A stretch of DNA of 64,000 nt from Bremia lactucae. Lineage: Eukaryota; Oomycota; Peronosporomycetes; Peronosporales; Peronosporaceae. Position numbers and translations under genes: made by a program. Below the pieces are notes generated by a model. The model was given only the letters and a program-made list of their open reading frames with translations, was not told where the DNA came from and did not search any database. The stretch is taken from the NCBI RefSeq assembly GCF_004359215.1, contig NC_090611.1, forward strand, positions 2,888,451 through 2,952,450, given 5' to 3'. The stretch's first letter is position 1. Each line of letters opens with the position of its first letter. This document shows, in pieces, positions 33,612 through 43,094 of this stretch.

Positions 33612-34976
33612 CTAATGCGAGTACAAGTCAGACACGTCAGAGGAGATTGTTAAATCATCCATGATTTTGTGCACAAATTGCTCTGGAATCGGCTTCTCCA
33701 CGTAATCATCGCTGCCGGCGCCTTGTGGAAACGCTACGTTCATCTCGGAGCTCTTTGACGTGACAAATTGCACTTCACGTCCTTCCCACGAAACGTAAAC
33801 GAGGCAACCGTCCGTCTTGTCGATGGCCACGGATGGCACCATCCCTTTGCACTGCACCTGCACGCCCTTGCAGTTGACAATCTCAATGCTTGATACGGCA
33901 TTGTCAAAAATTAGCTTGGTTTTCTTGCATGAGTCAAGCACAATGTTTTTCGCCTTGCCTTCCAACAGGATGGTGGCAGAATCACAGCCAAAGATATACA
34001 CCTGCTGCTTCATATTTATGCTGCTCACAGTGAGCGGCTCGGGACCAGTCTGGTACTCAATTTGCCAATTTCCATTGCGCTCTACACAAAGAGCAGGCTT
34101 GGCTACCTTAGCCTGAATAACTGGTTTCTTACTCGCAGCAGCAGCAGGCGTGGGCGCTGTGCGATCAGATTTGTAGTCCTTGCGCCAAGTTTGCATGTCC
34201 TTTGTGACCTTATTAAGCCCAGCGGTACTGTTACCGTTTTGATCGATGGATTTAATACCGGCAAATACGCTGGCAATGCCGCCGGATGAATCTTGGGAAT
34301 TCGAGGCTGTGTAATTGGCCACGTCGCCGCCCTTGGGGTTCCACGCAACGCCAGTCGTGTGGTGCGCCTTCACATAGACCATTAGCTCGGTTAGCAGATT
34401 CTTAAAAGACGTGACAAAAGCAATTTGATCGGGGTTGGTAGCTTTATGCTGCACGCGAATTTTGTTGCCCCAGAAGTCTGAGCCGCCCACATAAGACTCA
34501 ATGAATGGCTTCGGTGCGGGCTCAACACAGAGCCAACCAAGTGCCTGGATGCCTTCATTCACCATATTTTGGTGAAAGGCGAACTCGCTGCGGTTGTCAC
34601 GCAAAGCGTTTATCTCCTTAATGCATCCCTGAAGGTCCTTGAGGTGATCCGAGTTGGGTGCGGCTGGCTTCTTGCACTGACTTGCCATCAGAAGGTATGC
34701 GCGCTGGGCTGCAAAAGCCTTTTCCGTTACCTCGCCAAGCTTCTGTGTGTCTTCGCCGAGCATATTGGCCACCTTAATGAAAGGCGGAAGGCACTGAGCC
34801 ACATACTCGTCGTAGGCTTCAAGCAGATGCGAAAGCTCCTCGGAGACAGTGAATGAGACATCTGTTGGCAGTGTTCGAGCTGAAGCAGCAGGCACGCCTA
34901 GCTTTGCCTCAATCCGGGCCAGCCGTTCCTCGAATGCGTCCAGCAGGCTCTGCAGAGGCTTCACTGCGTCACTCAT
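33612..34976 (-). CDS. CAP1: Adenylyl-cyclase-associated protein (CAP/Srv2)
   Basis: Actin-monomer recycling protein: the N-terminal helical folded domain works with cofilin, and the C-terminal CARP beta-helix exchanges nucleotide on actin. 454 residues, single exon. Residues 1-40 form the oligomerising coiled coil (QSLLDAFEERLARIEAKLG). The HFD follows, with EAYDEYVAQCLPPFIKVANM and the hallmark IQALGWLCVEPAPKPFIE and AHHTTGVAWNPKG. A WH2-like GLNKVTKDMQTWRKD is present. The CARP domain runs from WQIEYQTGPEPL to the end (INMKQQVYIFGC, CKKTKLIFDNAVSSIEIVNC). The profilin-binding polyproline tract of animal and yeast CAP is not seen; the linker is only Ala/Pro-poor. Start placed at 34976 (MSDAVKPL); an upstream in-frame ATG at 35096 would add 40 unrelated residues. 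Divergent from the PAQR gene. Confidence 0.93.
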   Translation of the reverse strand: MSDAVKPLQSLLDAFEERLARIEAKLGVPAASARTLPTDVSFTVSEELSHLLEAYDEYVAQCLPPFIKVANMLGEDTQKLGEVTEKAFAAQRAYLLMASQCKKPAAPNSDHLKDLQGCIKEINALRDNRSEFAFHQNMVNEGIQALGWLCVEPAPKPFIESYVGGSDFWGNKIRVQHKATNPDQIAFVTSFKNLLTELMVYVKAHHTTGVAWNPKGGDVANYTASNSQDSSGGIASVFAGIKSIDQNGNSTAGLNKVTKDMQTWRKDYKSDRTAPTPAAAASKKPVIQAKVAKPALCVERNGNWQIEYQTGPEPLTVSSINMKQQVYIFGCDSATILLEGKAKNIVLDSCKKTKLIFDNAVSSIEIVNCKGVQVQCKGMVPSVAIDKTDGCLVYVSWEGREVQFVTSKSSEMNVAFPQGAGSDDYVEKPIPEQFVHKIMDDLTISSDVSDLYSH

Positions 34977-35517
34977 CCCGATTTTCTCTTGTAGGTTTCT
35001 TCCCCTTATGATATGTAAATTCAGGCTCACAATTGGCAACGCGACGGGCGACTGGAAAAGCTTATGCAACTGTAATTTTATGAAATTTAATGGCAATTAA
35101 ATGTCTAAAAATTGTAGATTCTCTATGCGACAAATTGGAAACTTTCTAAGATAGCAGGAGGAAAGGCTCTGACAGCGCTTCATTGTCACAGGAAAATTAG
35201 TGGAATAATGCAACATGAAAGATTGTTTATAAGGATGCTGGACGGGAGCATAATTCCTGAAGACACTGGTTTTGTGAATTCATTTAGAGTAAGAAGGAAG
35301 CTGTTGGCAATATTGTGTAAATGCTCTCACAGCTGTTATTTGACCTGGCGTATTTGTCAGCACTTAAACTGCTAATTTAAAAGCAAAAATACCGATCCAT
35401 GCAGTTTTTCCTGACTCGGTATTTTATGTGTGCCGTCGCCCAAAGTAGAGTTGTAACCGACAGCGTGCGCCTCCGCTTTTATTTTGTCAGCCATATTAAA
35501 ATTTTAGAAACGCTAAG
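34977..35517. promoter_or_regulatory. Divergent promoter region between CAP and PAQR genes
   Basis: 541 bases between two start codons pointing outward, so both promoters must lie here. I see AT-rich stretches but no motif I can name with confidence. Confidence 0.5.
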
Positions 35518-36930
35518 ATGGAGAAGTTAAGTATTTATTCGCGGAAAAACGATGGGAAGCTTCAAACATTTGAGCGACTACACGCTGAAGGCTTCGCCTA
35601 TTTGGCTGACAACTCGTACATTCGCTCGGGCTACCGACTGCACTACTCTGCGCGTGACTGTTTCTTGTCACTCTTCGAGCTGCATAATGAGACTCTTAAT
35701 GTGTGGACGCATATGGTTGGATCTTTCATCTTCTTGACACTTATGGCGTACCTGGCATTTTCAGGCCACGCGCTGTATCCTACGGCCGAAACTACGGTAA
35801 TTTCTAGACTTAGCACTCAAGTTTGGTGCGACGACAATTCGTTTTGGATTGTAGAGGGCCATCACACGCCGCGATTGCTGCTTGCTTGTGTTCTTCCCGA
35901 GCTTTGCCCACCGCCAGCAGACTATTTACCCCCAGCTAATTATTACGAAGTGGCCAACATCATCTTCGACCACAGTCTGCAGCGGCTGCCCAGTATAGAG
36001 CGTTTCCAGGCCTTAGTGGAAAAAAATGTTGGTGGATTCTCTGACGCGATTGGTGCTCAACTGGAGCAACTTCGCAGTGATTTGGGTGCGCTATCGATGC
36101 GACTTGGAGGGCAGGTGCGTGGCGCTTCTTTAGAGCAAGTTCAGTATCTTAAGACGCAATTGGGTGAGCGGGTCAAGTCGCTGTCATTATTTTTACAAGA
36201 TGTGGCAAGCCAAGTAGGAGCCGATTTACCCATGAGATTTGCATTAGAGGAGCTGGACGGCGTGACTGAGAGTGTACGCAAGGGGCTGCATATCTTGGCC
36301 AGTGCCGACGGTCCCCACAACGTTCCGCACTGGCCTATTTTCGCATTTATGTCCAGCGCTGTTATCTGCCTTACTTGTAGTGCCACGTTCCATTTGATGT
36401 TTGTGGTTAGTCGCCCAACATACCTGTTTTTATCGCGTGTGGACTACGCTGGCATTACTATTCTCATTGCTGGATCCTTCTACCCCTTAATTTACTATTC
36501 GTTTTACTGCCACCCATGGTTGCGCAGCATCTATCTCGGGTGCATCTCGGTGCTGGCCTCCATAACTTTTGTCGTGGCGCTTTTGCCAATCTTCGGGACG
36601 CCAAAATTTCTTGTGGCTCGTACATGCATTTTTTTGGCGTTGGGCTTTTTTGGCGTTGTTCCCGTATCGCACCTGGTGTGGCACTTTGGACTATTTGATC
36701 CTCATGTCACGGTTATGATCGGACCGCTACTTCTTATGGGGCTGCTGTACACAAGTGGAGCGATTATTTATGCGACAAAGTTTCCGGAGCGTTTTTTTCC
36801 TGGCCGCTTCGACTTGTGGTTTTCAAGTCACCAGCTCTGGCACATTTGCGTCGTGGCTGCTGCGCTTGTGCACTTTGCCAATGCCCTGCAGCATTATGAG
36901 TGGCGTTGGAATACACAGTGCCAGACATAA
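35518..36930 (+). CDS. PAQR family (adiponectin receptor / hemolysin III-like) membrane protein with long loop
   Basis: Seven-helix membrane protein of the PAQR family, zinc enzymes or receptors related to ceramidases. 470 residues, single exon. The N-terminal signature GYRLHYSARDCFLSLFELHN and ETLNVWTHMVGSF (TM1, ~62-82) is followed by an unusual ~170-residue insert (about 95-265) before TM2. The zinc ligands are present: H292 in SATFH, and H438 and H442 in FSSHQLWH; D309 in RVDYAG is also kept. TM helices follow at ~275-297, 310-328, 335-358, 366-388, 397-418 and 438-457. The insert contains heptad-like helices (LEQLRSDLGALSMRLGGQV) and would lie between TM1 and TM2. Start is the first Met, preceded by in-frame non-coding-looking leader. 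Ligand unknown. Confidence 0.88.
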   Translation: MEKLSIYSRKNDGKLQTFERLHAEGFAYLADNSYIRSGYRLHYSARDCFLSLFELHNETLNVWTHMVGSFIFLTLMAYLAFSGHALYPTAETTVISRLSTQVWCDDNSFWIVEGHHTPRLLLACVLPELCPPPADYLPPANYYEVANIIFDHSLQRLPSIERFQALVEKNVGGFSDAIGAQLEQLRSDLGALSMRLGGQVRGASLEQVQYLKTQLGERVKSLSLFLQDVASQVGADLPMRFALEELDGVTESVRKGLHILASADGPHNVPHWPIFAFMSSAVICLTCSATFHLMFVVSRPTYLFLSRVDYAGITILIAGSFYPLIYYSFYCHPWLRSIYLGCISVLASITFVVALLPIFGTPKFLVARTCIFLALGFFGVVPVSHLVWHFGLFDPHVTVMIGPLLLMGLLYTSGAIIYATKFPERFFPGRFDLWFSSHQLWHICVVAAALVHFANALQHYEWRWNTQCQT

Positions 36931-37764
36931 GTTAGGAGGCGACGGGCAATTGCATATATATAAGACTAAAATTAATGGACATTTTTAGGCACAGAGGTTC
37001 TCCAACTGAAAAAAAACTAAAATTGATGCGCTTGCGATTCTTCTTATAAGCAAGTGTCTGTGTCTTTCTATTATAGGCCCGTGGCTTTAGTCTAACGTGT
37101 ATTGAGTTATATGTAAGTGAAAATTATCAGCTTACAGTACTTGATGCACTCCTAATTTTATTCGACTTCGTGGCTTTAGACCAGCGGCGTGTATTGAGTT
37201 ATTTTAAGTAAAACACCTGAGCAAATTTTCTTAGTTTAAGTCCAACCTAACGTACGGTTGTTTAATTGCAAATCCAAATTAGAGACTGTCCTTATTTGTA
37301 TTTTGTGACCTACAATATCACGTGGTGGCGTCAAGCCACCACCACATATACAACAATAGAAGCGGGCGTAAACTATGCTTCCGGCTACTCACAGAATATT
37401 TCGACTACTTGTCACAAGGAATTCTACATTTTTATTATAGCTTCTTTTTAACTCGCTTAACACTTTAGAAAAAAATCCTCTTACATGTAAAATATTCCAT
37501 TAAAATGTCATATCGATCTAATTAAAACAAATATTCACCATCGCCAAAATTGCATATTTGAAACCAATTACAGAAAAAAATAACCAATTGTGACACTAGA
37601 AGAAAGAGCCCATAAAAAAAGGATCGGTTAGGCTTATATTTGGATCCATTTTTAACCGCACCACCGATGTCTTTTGTTTGCTAATAATTTCGATCTGTGA
37701 ATATAGAAAAAGCACAACAATTGTAAATCTCAAATTATTCCTTTGTCGAGACGTTAGCAGCACC
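36931..37764. other. Intergenic between PAQR and PEX13
   Basis: 834 bases, AT-rich. Two related ~50-base segments (GTGGCTTTAG ... CGTGTATTGAGTTAT) occur at about 37080-37115 and 37171-37204, a short direct repeat. No gene recognised; the right half must hold the PEX13 promoter. Confidence 0.5.
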
Positions 37765-38866
37765 ATGTTCTCAAGCGCTGGCGCCGCGCCTTTTAAGCCA
37801 TGGGAGAAGCCCCAGGTAGCTGGTGCGCAAGATGATCTAATGTATTAGCCCGCTCACCATTAACCGATCATAATTTATATGCTCGCGCTGGTGACAATAG
37901 GTGGCGGTCCGTCATCGCCTTCTGGCATCACCTCTTCGGCACCTGTGACATCTCAACTGGCTTCCGGAAGCTCGGTAACGTCGCATTCTACATTGGATCG
38001 CAATGCATCATTAAATGCGGGCTCTTTAGTAAACGGAGCTTCGACGATCGGTACCGGAACGCATTACAACACGTCCGGGTACGGAACAACCAGTTACGGA
38101 GCTACTGGTTACGCAGGTTACGGAGCTACTCCGAACTCAGCATACGGTACAGGTGTGTATGGAGGCATGGGCGGGAATGGAGGTTACGGGGGCATTAGCT
38201 CGTATGGAGGAGGCCTGGGGGGCTATGGAGGAGGTCATGGAGGCGGGTACGGAGGCGGGTATGGAGGTGGGTATGGAGGTTATGGCAACATGTCGAGATT
38301 GGGCATGGGCGGCATGATGGGTGGAGCTAGTGGAGACCTAAACAGTGGAAGTTTGGGCTGGCTTAGTAACATTAATCAAATGGTGAGCTCCATTGGTCAA
38401 ATTACAGAGCTGCTCGGCATGAACGCTGAGGCCCTTAATTTTTGCATCAGTACGTACAACGCAAGAGTGTAGCTGCTGTCCAAGCCATTAGATGTTGATG
38501 AATCGTATGAATGCAGCTAGTTTCATACACTTCATCGAGCGAATAAGAGCAATGTGCGCTGGAATTGCAACCATGTTGGCGCCTCGACCAGTATTTCCGC
38601 CGGGGCATCCGCGTCATGGTGAGCCTCCGATTAGTGAAGAGGAAGAGAAAATTCGACGTAGACGTGTGCGAATTTTTCAATTTATGGTGAGCATGTTTTT
38701 GCTAACAGCATTATACAAAGGTGTGCGATGGATCACCCGATTGAGCATTAGGACGAGACCTAAGATGCTGGTTGCACCATCTACGGATGTTATGACATGT
38801 GATTTAGAAAGCATTTTTCAGCGCACAGTGGGCGTCAAGCATTTTAATAACCAAATAAACAAGTAA
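37765..38866 (+). CDS. PEX13: Peroxin 13 (peroxisomal import docking protein), SH3-less
   Basis: Membrane component of the peroxisomal docking complex for the import receptor PEX5. Three exons, 37765-37822, 37901-38449 and 38517-38866, give 318 residues; introns of 78 bp (GTGCGC...ATAG) and 67 bp (GTACGT...GCAG). The exon 1-2 junction gives KPWEKPQVAGGGPSSPSG; the exon 2-3 junction restores GMNAEALNFCITSFIHFIER, which aligns without a gap to the conserved PEX13 segment. Order: N-terminal KPWE motif, Tyr/Gly-rich repeats (YGGGYGGGYGG, ~95-160), conserved membrane domain starting WLSNINQMVSSIGQITELLG, then a hydrophobic helix IFQFMVSMFLLTALYKGVRW. The SH3 domain of yeast and animal PEX13 is absent, as reported for plants. 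Its stop lies 63 bp from that of the convergent MoaD gene. Confidence 0.88.
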
Positions 38867-38929
38867 TTACTTCTGCAGGTGTCAACCACCTTGTACTTTC
38901 ATGCTCTCATTTTTCTCTATATAAGCCCT

Positions 38930-39181
38930 TCAGCCACCACTGATAGGCGGTATCAGCGCTACCTCGTCTCCGTTCTGAAGGGCCATGTCATCCTCTGAGT
39001 ACTCTAAATTGCATGCCAGCGCAATGCTTTCAATAATGGCTGCAACATGCGGATACATTTTGATGAGCAACCCACGCAACGAAGCCAACGTCACGATTCC
39101 AGTGTCCACTATTTCCAGTATTTCCTCACGCACGCCAATCTCCTCTCGCACTGATGCAAAGTAAAGCACCTTGATCTCCAT
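38930..39181 (-). CDS. MOCS2A: Molybdopterin synthase sulfur carrier subunit (MoaD / MOCS2A)
   Basis: Ubiquitin-fold sulfur carrier that, as C-terminal thiocarboxylate, gives sulfur to precursor Z in molybdenum cofactor synthesis, with the large subunit MoaE/MOCS2B. 83 residues, the usual family length. It starts MEIKVLYFASVREEIGV (the KVLYFA..RE signature) and ends NGDEVALIPPISGG, with the required double glycine at the very C-terminus. No intron. No MoaE gene lies beside it here, unlike the bicistronic animal MOCS2. Cytosolic. Confidence 0.92.
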   Translation of the reverse strand: MEIKVLYFASVREEIGVREEILEIVDTGIVTLASLRGLLIKMYPHVAAIIESIALACNLEYSEDDMALQNGDEVALIPPISGG

Positions 39182-39414
39182 CGTTGATATGATATGTGTT
39201 GGCGGACTGTTGTAGACGGAAACTCTCCCAAGTCATTTTTTACTTCTTTGCAAGTATTACTGATTAATTTATCATATGTAAAATGGGAATCGTCCTCAGT
39301 TTTTGGTAAAATCCCTTTAGTTTGATAAAATTGGCAAATTTTGTGCATGCATAATAACGTACGGGCACCTTTCACTAGTACTGGTAAGTACTAGTTAACC
39401 TTCAGGGTAGGTGG
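39182..39414 (-). other. MoaD upstream region with a repeated coding-like fragment and a Gy-C LTR piece
   Basis: Minus-strand reading 39360-39230 gives CQFYQTKGILPKTEDDSHFT, which resembles 9490-9430 at DNA level; origin unknown. From about 39355 to 39414 the plus strand matches a Gy-C LTR end (GGGCACCTTTCACTAGTACT), in which Gy-D inserted. Confidence 0.5.
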
Positions 39415-39889
39415 TGTAACGGGGAACACATCGGTTGGAGAGATCGTTCTTGTGGTACATTTACTTTATGGGTAAAACACCCTTTTATCCTATTCTAATA
39501 TAGCCAAATACTTAAAATCCCATGTATTATGGGTAACTAATGTTGTCGCCGGCCGAAATCTATTTTAAAATTTAGCTAGGGTAAGGTTTTTAGATTTAAA
39601 TGAATAAATAAGGTGCAGTTCCCCTTTTGATCTTAAAGCGTTAAGTGCCTTTCTAAGGCTTGCGCATTGATCAGTAAGAGATAAAAGCCTTTCTAAGGTA
39701 TATCCTCTTGGGCACTACTAGTTGCCAATTGGTTCTACGAATCTCTGAATCCCTTGAACTAGGATTCATTAAGCTTTAATAGCTTGTACGACTCCCTGAG
39801 CTATTCAACTCATTAGTTCTATAAAACTAAGAGACTCTCTGAGTCTAAAAGTCTTCCTCTGACTTCAGGAGCGAGGCAGCTCCGCTACA
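39415..39889 (+). repeat. Gy-D 5' LTR
   Basis: TGTAACGGGGAACACATCGG ... GCAGCTCCGCTACA. It matches the partial 3' LTR at 46480, which begins TGTGATGAAGCACACATTGG, with moderate divergence, so the insertion is old. Confidence 0.85.
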
Positions 39890-39891
39890 CC

Positions 39892-39900
39892 TGGTAGCAC
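39892..39900 (+). other. Gy-D primer-binding site
   Basis: TGGTAGCAC two bases after the LTR end, the same site as in Gy-A and Gy-B. Confidence 0.75.
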
Positions 39901-39939
39901 TCGTAGTCAATCTACGCCTGAGTCTTTACAAGACTAAAC

Positions 39940-41000
39940 CCTCACGAAACTGGAAGATATTCCAGAACTGTCAGAAGCGCAACGCGCAGCTTATGACAAG
40001 CTCAAAACGTTATGTGGGCTTGAACACGTGGAATTCATTATCTCCCAGGGACAGAGGTCCTGCATGCAAGGCTCAAAGCCTTCATGCGATAAGAAGCCTC
40101 CCTGATCGGTCAGGTACAGGACCACTTAGCGGCATCTATGCCAACCCGGTACATCTCTGTACCTGACTCAGAGCCGAAGGCTCGTCCTCTAGCTGTAAAT
40201 GTGAAAACAATTGAGGGAAAAGAGGGAGAAAATCTCCCTTTTTAAATTAAGCAGATGAAAATGTCCATTGATCCCGCCTTGTTCTTAACAGAACGGCAAA
40301 AGGTGGCTATGGCCATTTCCAAACTCGGAGGTAGAGCCATGGAGTGGGCACTATTGTGCAGTACGTCCATAAACGACGCTTTTCCCTCATGGGATTCGCC
40401 GAAACAGCAAATGACTAGCATGTTTGCACCGCCTGATCAGGCTTTTCGCATTCGATCACGGCTCCTAGCGACTCGACAGGGTAAACGAACCCTAGGGGGC
40501 TTTGTCCAGGAGTTGAGAACTCTCATTGCATCTATGCATCAAGACCCGGTGCAAGAAGCAATAGTCGTAACAGTTTTAATGAAGTCTAAATGAGGGTGTT
40601 GCCAAGTCGGAATTATTCCGATCTCATCCTGCTACTTTCGAAGAGGCAGTTTCCGTAGCGCTACGCGCTGAGTTCGACTTTACGTCTGCTCGTGTTAGCA
40701 CGCCTGTTTACCGTGCAAGCTCGTCGAGCACATGGGTACCGTTTATTAGACCGGAACTCATGGATCTAAGCCTCGTTGAGGAAGGAGAAGAGGCACTTCA
40801 AGCTGTGGAACTGCATAAGAACACCTTAGATGTTATATGTGCGGAAGCACGAAACGTTTACGTCCGGCCTGACCCCTACGCAATACGCGAAAGGCTTGAA
40901 AGGACATCAATCCGACCTATACCAGAAATATGGTACTGTGCGGGAAACGTCGATACCCAGTAGGTGCGGGGCGCCCTACTGGGGAAGACCTAGGCTCTGT
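39940..41000 (+). pseudogene. Gy-D copy 1: gag
   Basis: Opens LEDIPELSEAQRAAYDKLKT near 39950, then from 40255 MSIDPALFLTERQKVAMAIS, LGGRAMEWALLCSTSINDAF and TRQGKRTLGGFVQELRTLIA, a retrotransposon capsid domain. The zinc knuckle region near 40930 is degraded (CGKRRYPVGAG, His lost). Broken at 40593 and 40963. Confidence 0.75.
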
Positions 41001-42269
41001 TAAACCTCTAGGAGGTGAGAGCAAACAGAACCTGTACCCAATTAGCTCTGTGCGTGATGGCACGGGGCGAGAGTACAAGCCTGGCTTGCTAGTCGCTCAA
41101 GCGACTGTGAAGGGCTTTGATAAGCCGTGGTCAATTTTATTTGACTCAGAAGCGTCTTGCAATTATGCTCGATGTCTTTCCTTTGAAGGAAGTGAACAAT
41201 ACGTTGAGGCGCTTAAAGCGCATGGAAGTGATACAATCACCGTTCGCTTAGCGACTGGGACTCGTGTCACTGTTTTTAAAGTTCCATTGAATTTAGGTAT
41301 AAAGTTTCTGGACTTTGACAGTATGGAACGCTGTCTTGTCCTTGATTTGAATTCGAGATTTGATCTCATCCTTGGTATGGCCTGGGTAGAACACCATGAG
41401 CCATGAATCGATTGTAGATCTAAGACCTTAGGCGCCACGCGCAATGGTCATAGCAAAGTTTAGGAGAGTCATGAACCCACCTTTGCTAGGGAACAAAAGC
41501 GCTATTGGCGCGGATCATTGACAGAGTCTGTCAGTGTTTTAGACATGGAATGTCGGAGTTAATAAACTCCAATTTTGAAAACATCAATTCTGAGCCCGAC
41601 TCAGTAGAAGAAAGTGGAACGGCACGTACTCCGTCGAGTGACACTCGTTGTAATAACGACTCACTGAATGCTGAAAGCATTGTTGGTCTAAGGCCGAGTC
41701 ATCAAGGATGTAATATCCCTGAGATACGTGGAGTGGCACGTCTAAGTCCACCGAGTATGATCAGCTGAAGTGGCACCACTAGAAAACACGGGGACGTGAA
41801 TGTCCCGGTCTCTAAAAGGCGTATTCTCTTTACTCCAAGACAGGAAGGACACGAAGCGTTTATACCCTCACAAAGTGATACAAGTGAGCAATTACACACG
41901 TTTGTAAATGTTGTAATCGGTAACATTGAGGATAGTTAGCCTTGCGGCAACCCCTTCGTTACATGCTCTTTTAGAGCTAGACGAAATGTCGATTAATGAG
42001 TGCGGCCGACCCATAAAGGCTTGCGACTTATCTGAGATGGTGGTCATTCGACCAATGATTGAGTCAAACTCATCGCCACTTCTAGACGAAGCTGTCCTGG
42101 ATGACACAAAAGCTGCACTTAGTGCGCGGAGTGGGTCATCGATCCTTAAAGATCCTACGAATTCAAATTATTCCTTGTCCAAGGAATTTCAAGATGTGGT
42201 ATATACTAATCCACCGTCTGTTTTACCTCCGGATAGAGGTGTCCATCATGTAATTTACTTGGTTCCGGG

Positions 42270-42533
42270 AACCAAATACTGTGTCACACGACAGTGGCCT
42301 TTACCAAGGGAGCAGTGTGACGTCATTGACGATTTCTTCCGTGCTAAGCACGAGGCTGGAATGGTACGAGAGAGCAAATCTTCCCAGGCTGGAATAATAC
42401 GAGAGAGCAGATCTCCCTGGGGAGATTTACTCTCTCGTACCATTCCAGCCTCGTGCTTAGCACGGAAGAAATCGTCAATGACGTCACACTGCTCCCTTGG
42501 TAAAGGCCACTGTCGTGTGACACAGTAGTTTGG
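42270..42533. repeat. Fold-back (inverted duplication) in Gy-D reverse transcriptase
   Basis: About 115 bases at 42270-42385 recur as reverse complement at 42419-42533 with only a few changes, around a spacer of about 30 bases. The arms carry the [15 protein letters not shown] coding segment, so it is readable on both strands. Confidence 0.85.
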
Positions 42534-42992
42534 TTCCCGACACCGACATTTCGTGTCAAAAAGCCAAATTGTAAATGGCGCATTGTACATGCATATCAAA
42601 AGCTTAATGCTGCCACTATACCCGCACAAACACCCATTCCTAGAAAGGATGCTCTTCAGAACAATATAGTGGGATGTACAATGTACAGTGCGCTTGACGT
42701 AGTCGATGGTTACTACCAACTGCTTTTGCGAGCTAGCGATATCCCGCTTACAGCGGTTAGCATCCCAAGCGGTATGCTACGGGAGTGGTTTATTATGCCA
42801 CAAGGGCTTTCCAACGCCCTGGCATCATTTAATCGTCTAGTGACGCAACTGGTTCCGCTCTCATCGAGGTTATGCACAGACTTATTTTGGTGACATTTTT
42901 GTCCATAGTCGTGCGGAGAAGGGTCGGCCGTATATGAAAAACCATTTCTTAGACCATTTGCGAGCAGTGCTCGAGTGTATGCGCACAAATAA

Positions 42993-43094
42993 CGAAGCCT
43001 CCTCAAAAGATATTTCTTTTGCGCCAAAAATGTATTTGTATGCCAATGCATCTAAATACATTTTTGGCGCAAAAGAATTTCCTTTTGAGGATGC
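42993..43094. repeat. Second, shorter fold-back in Gy-D reverse transcriptase
   Basis: GAAGCCTCCTCAAAAG ... CAAAAATGTATTT at 42993-43036 is matched in reverse complement by AAATACATTTTTGGCGCAAA ... GAGGATGCTTC ending at 43094; imperfect arms of about 43 bp. The other Gy-D copy (59170-59250, minus) has only one arm. Confidence 0.75.
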
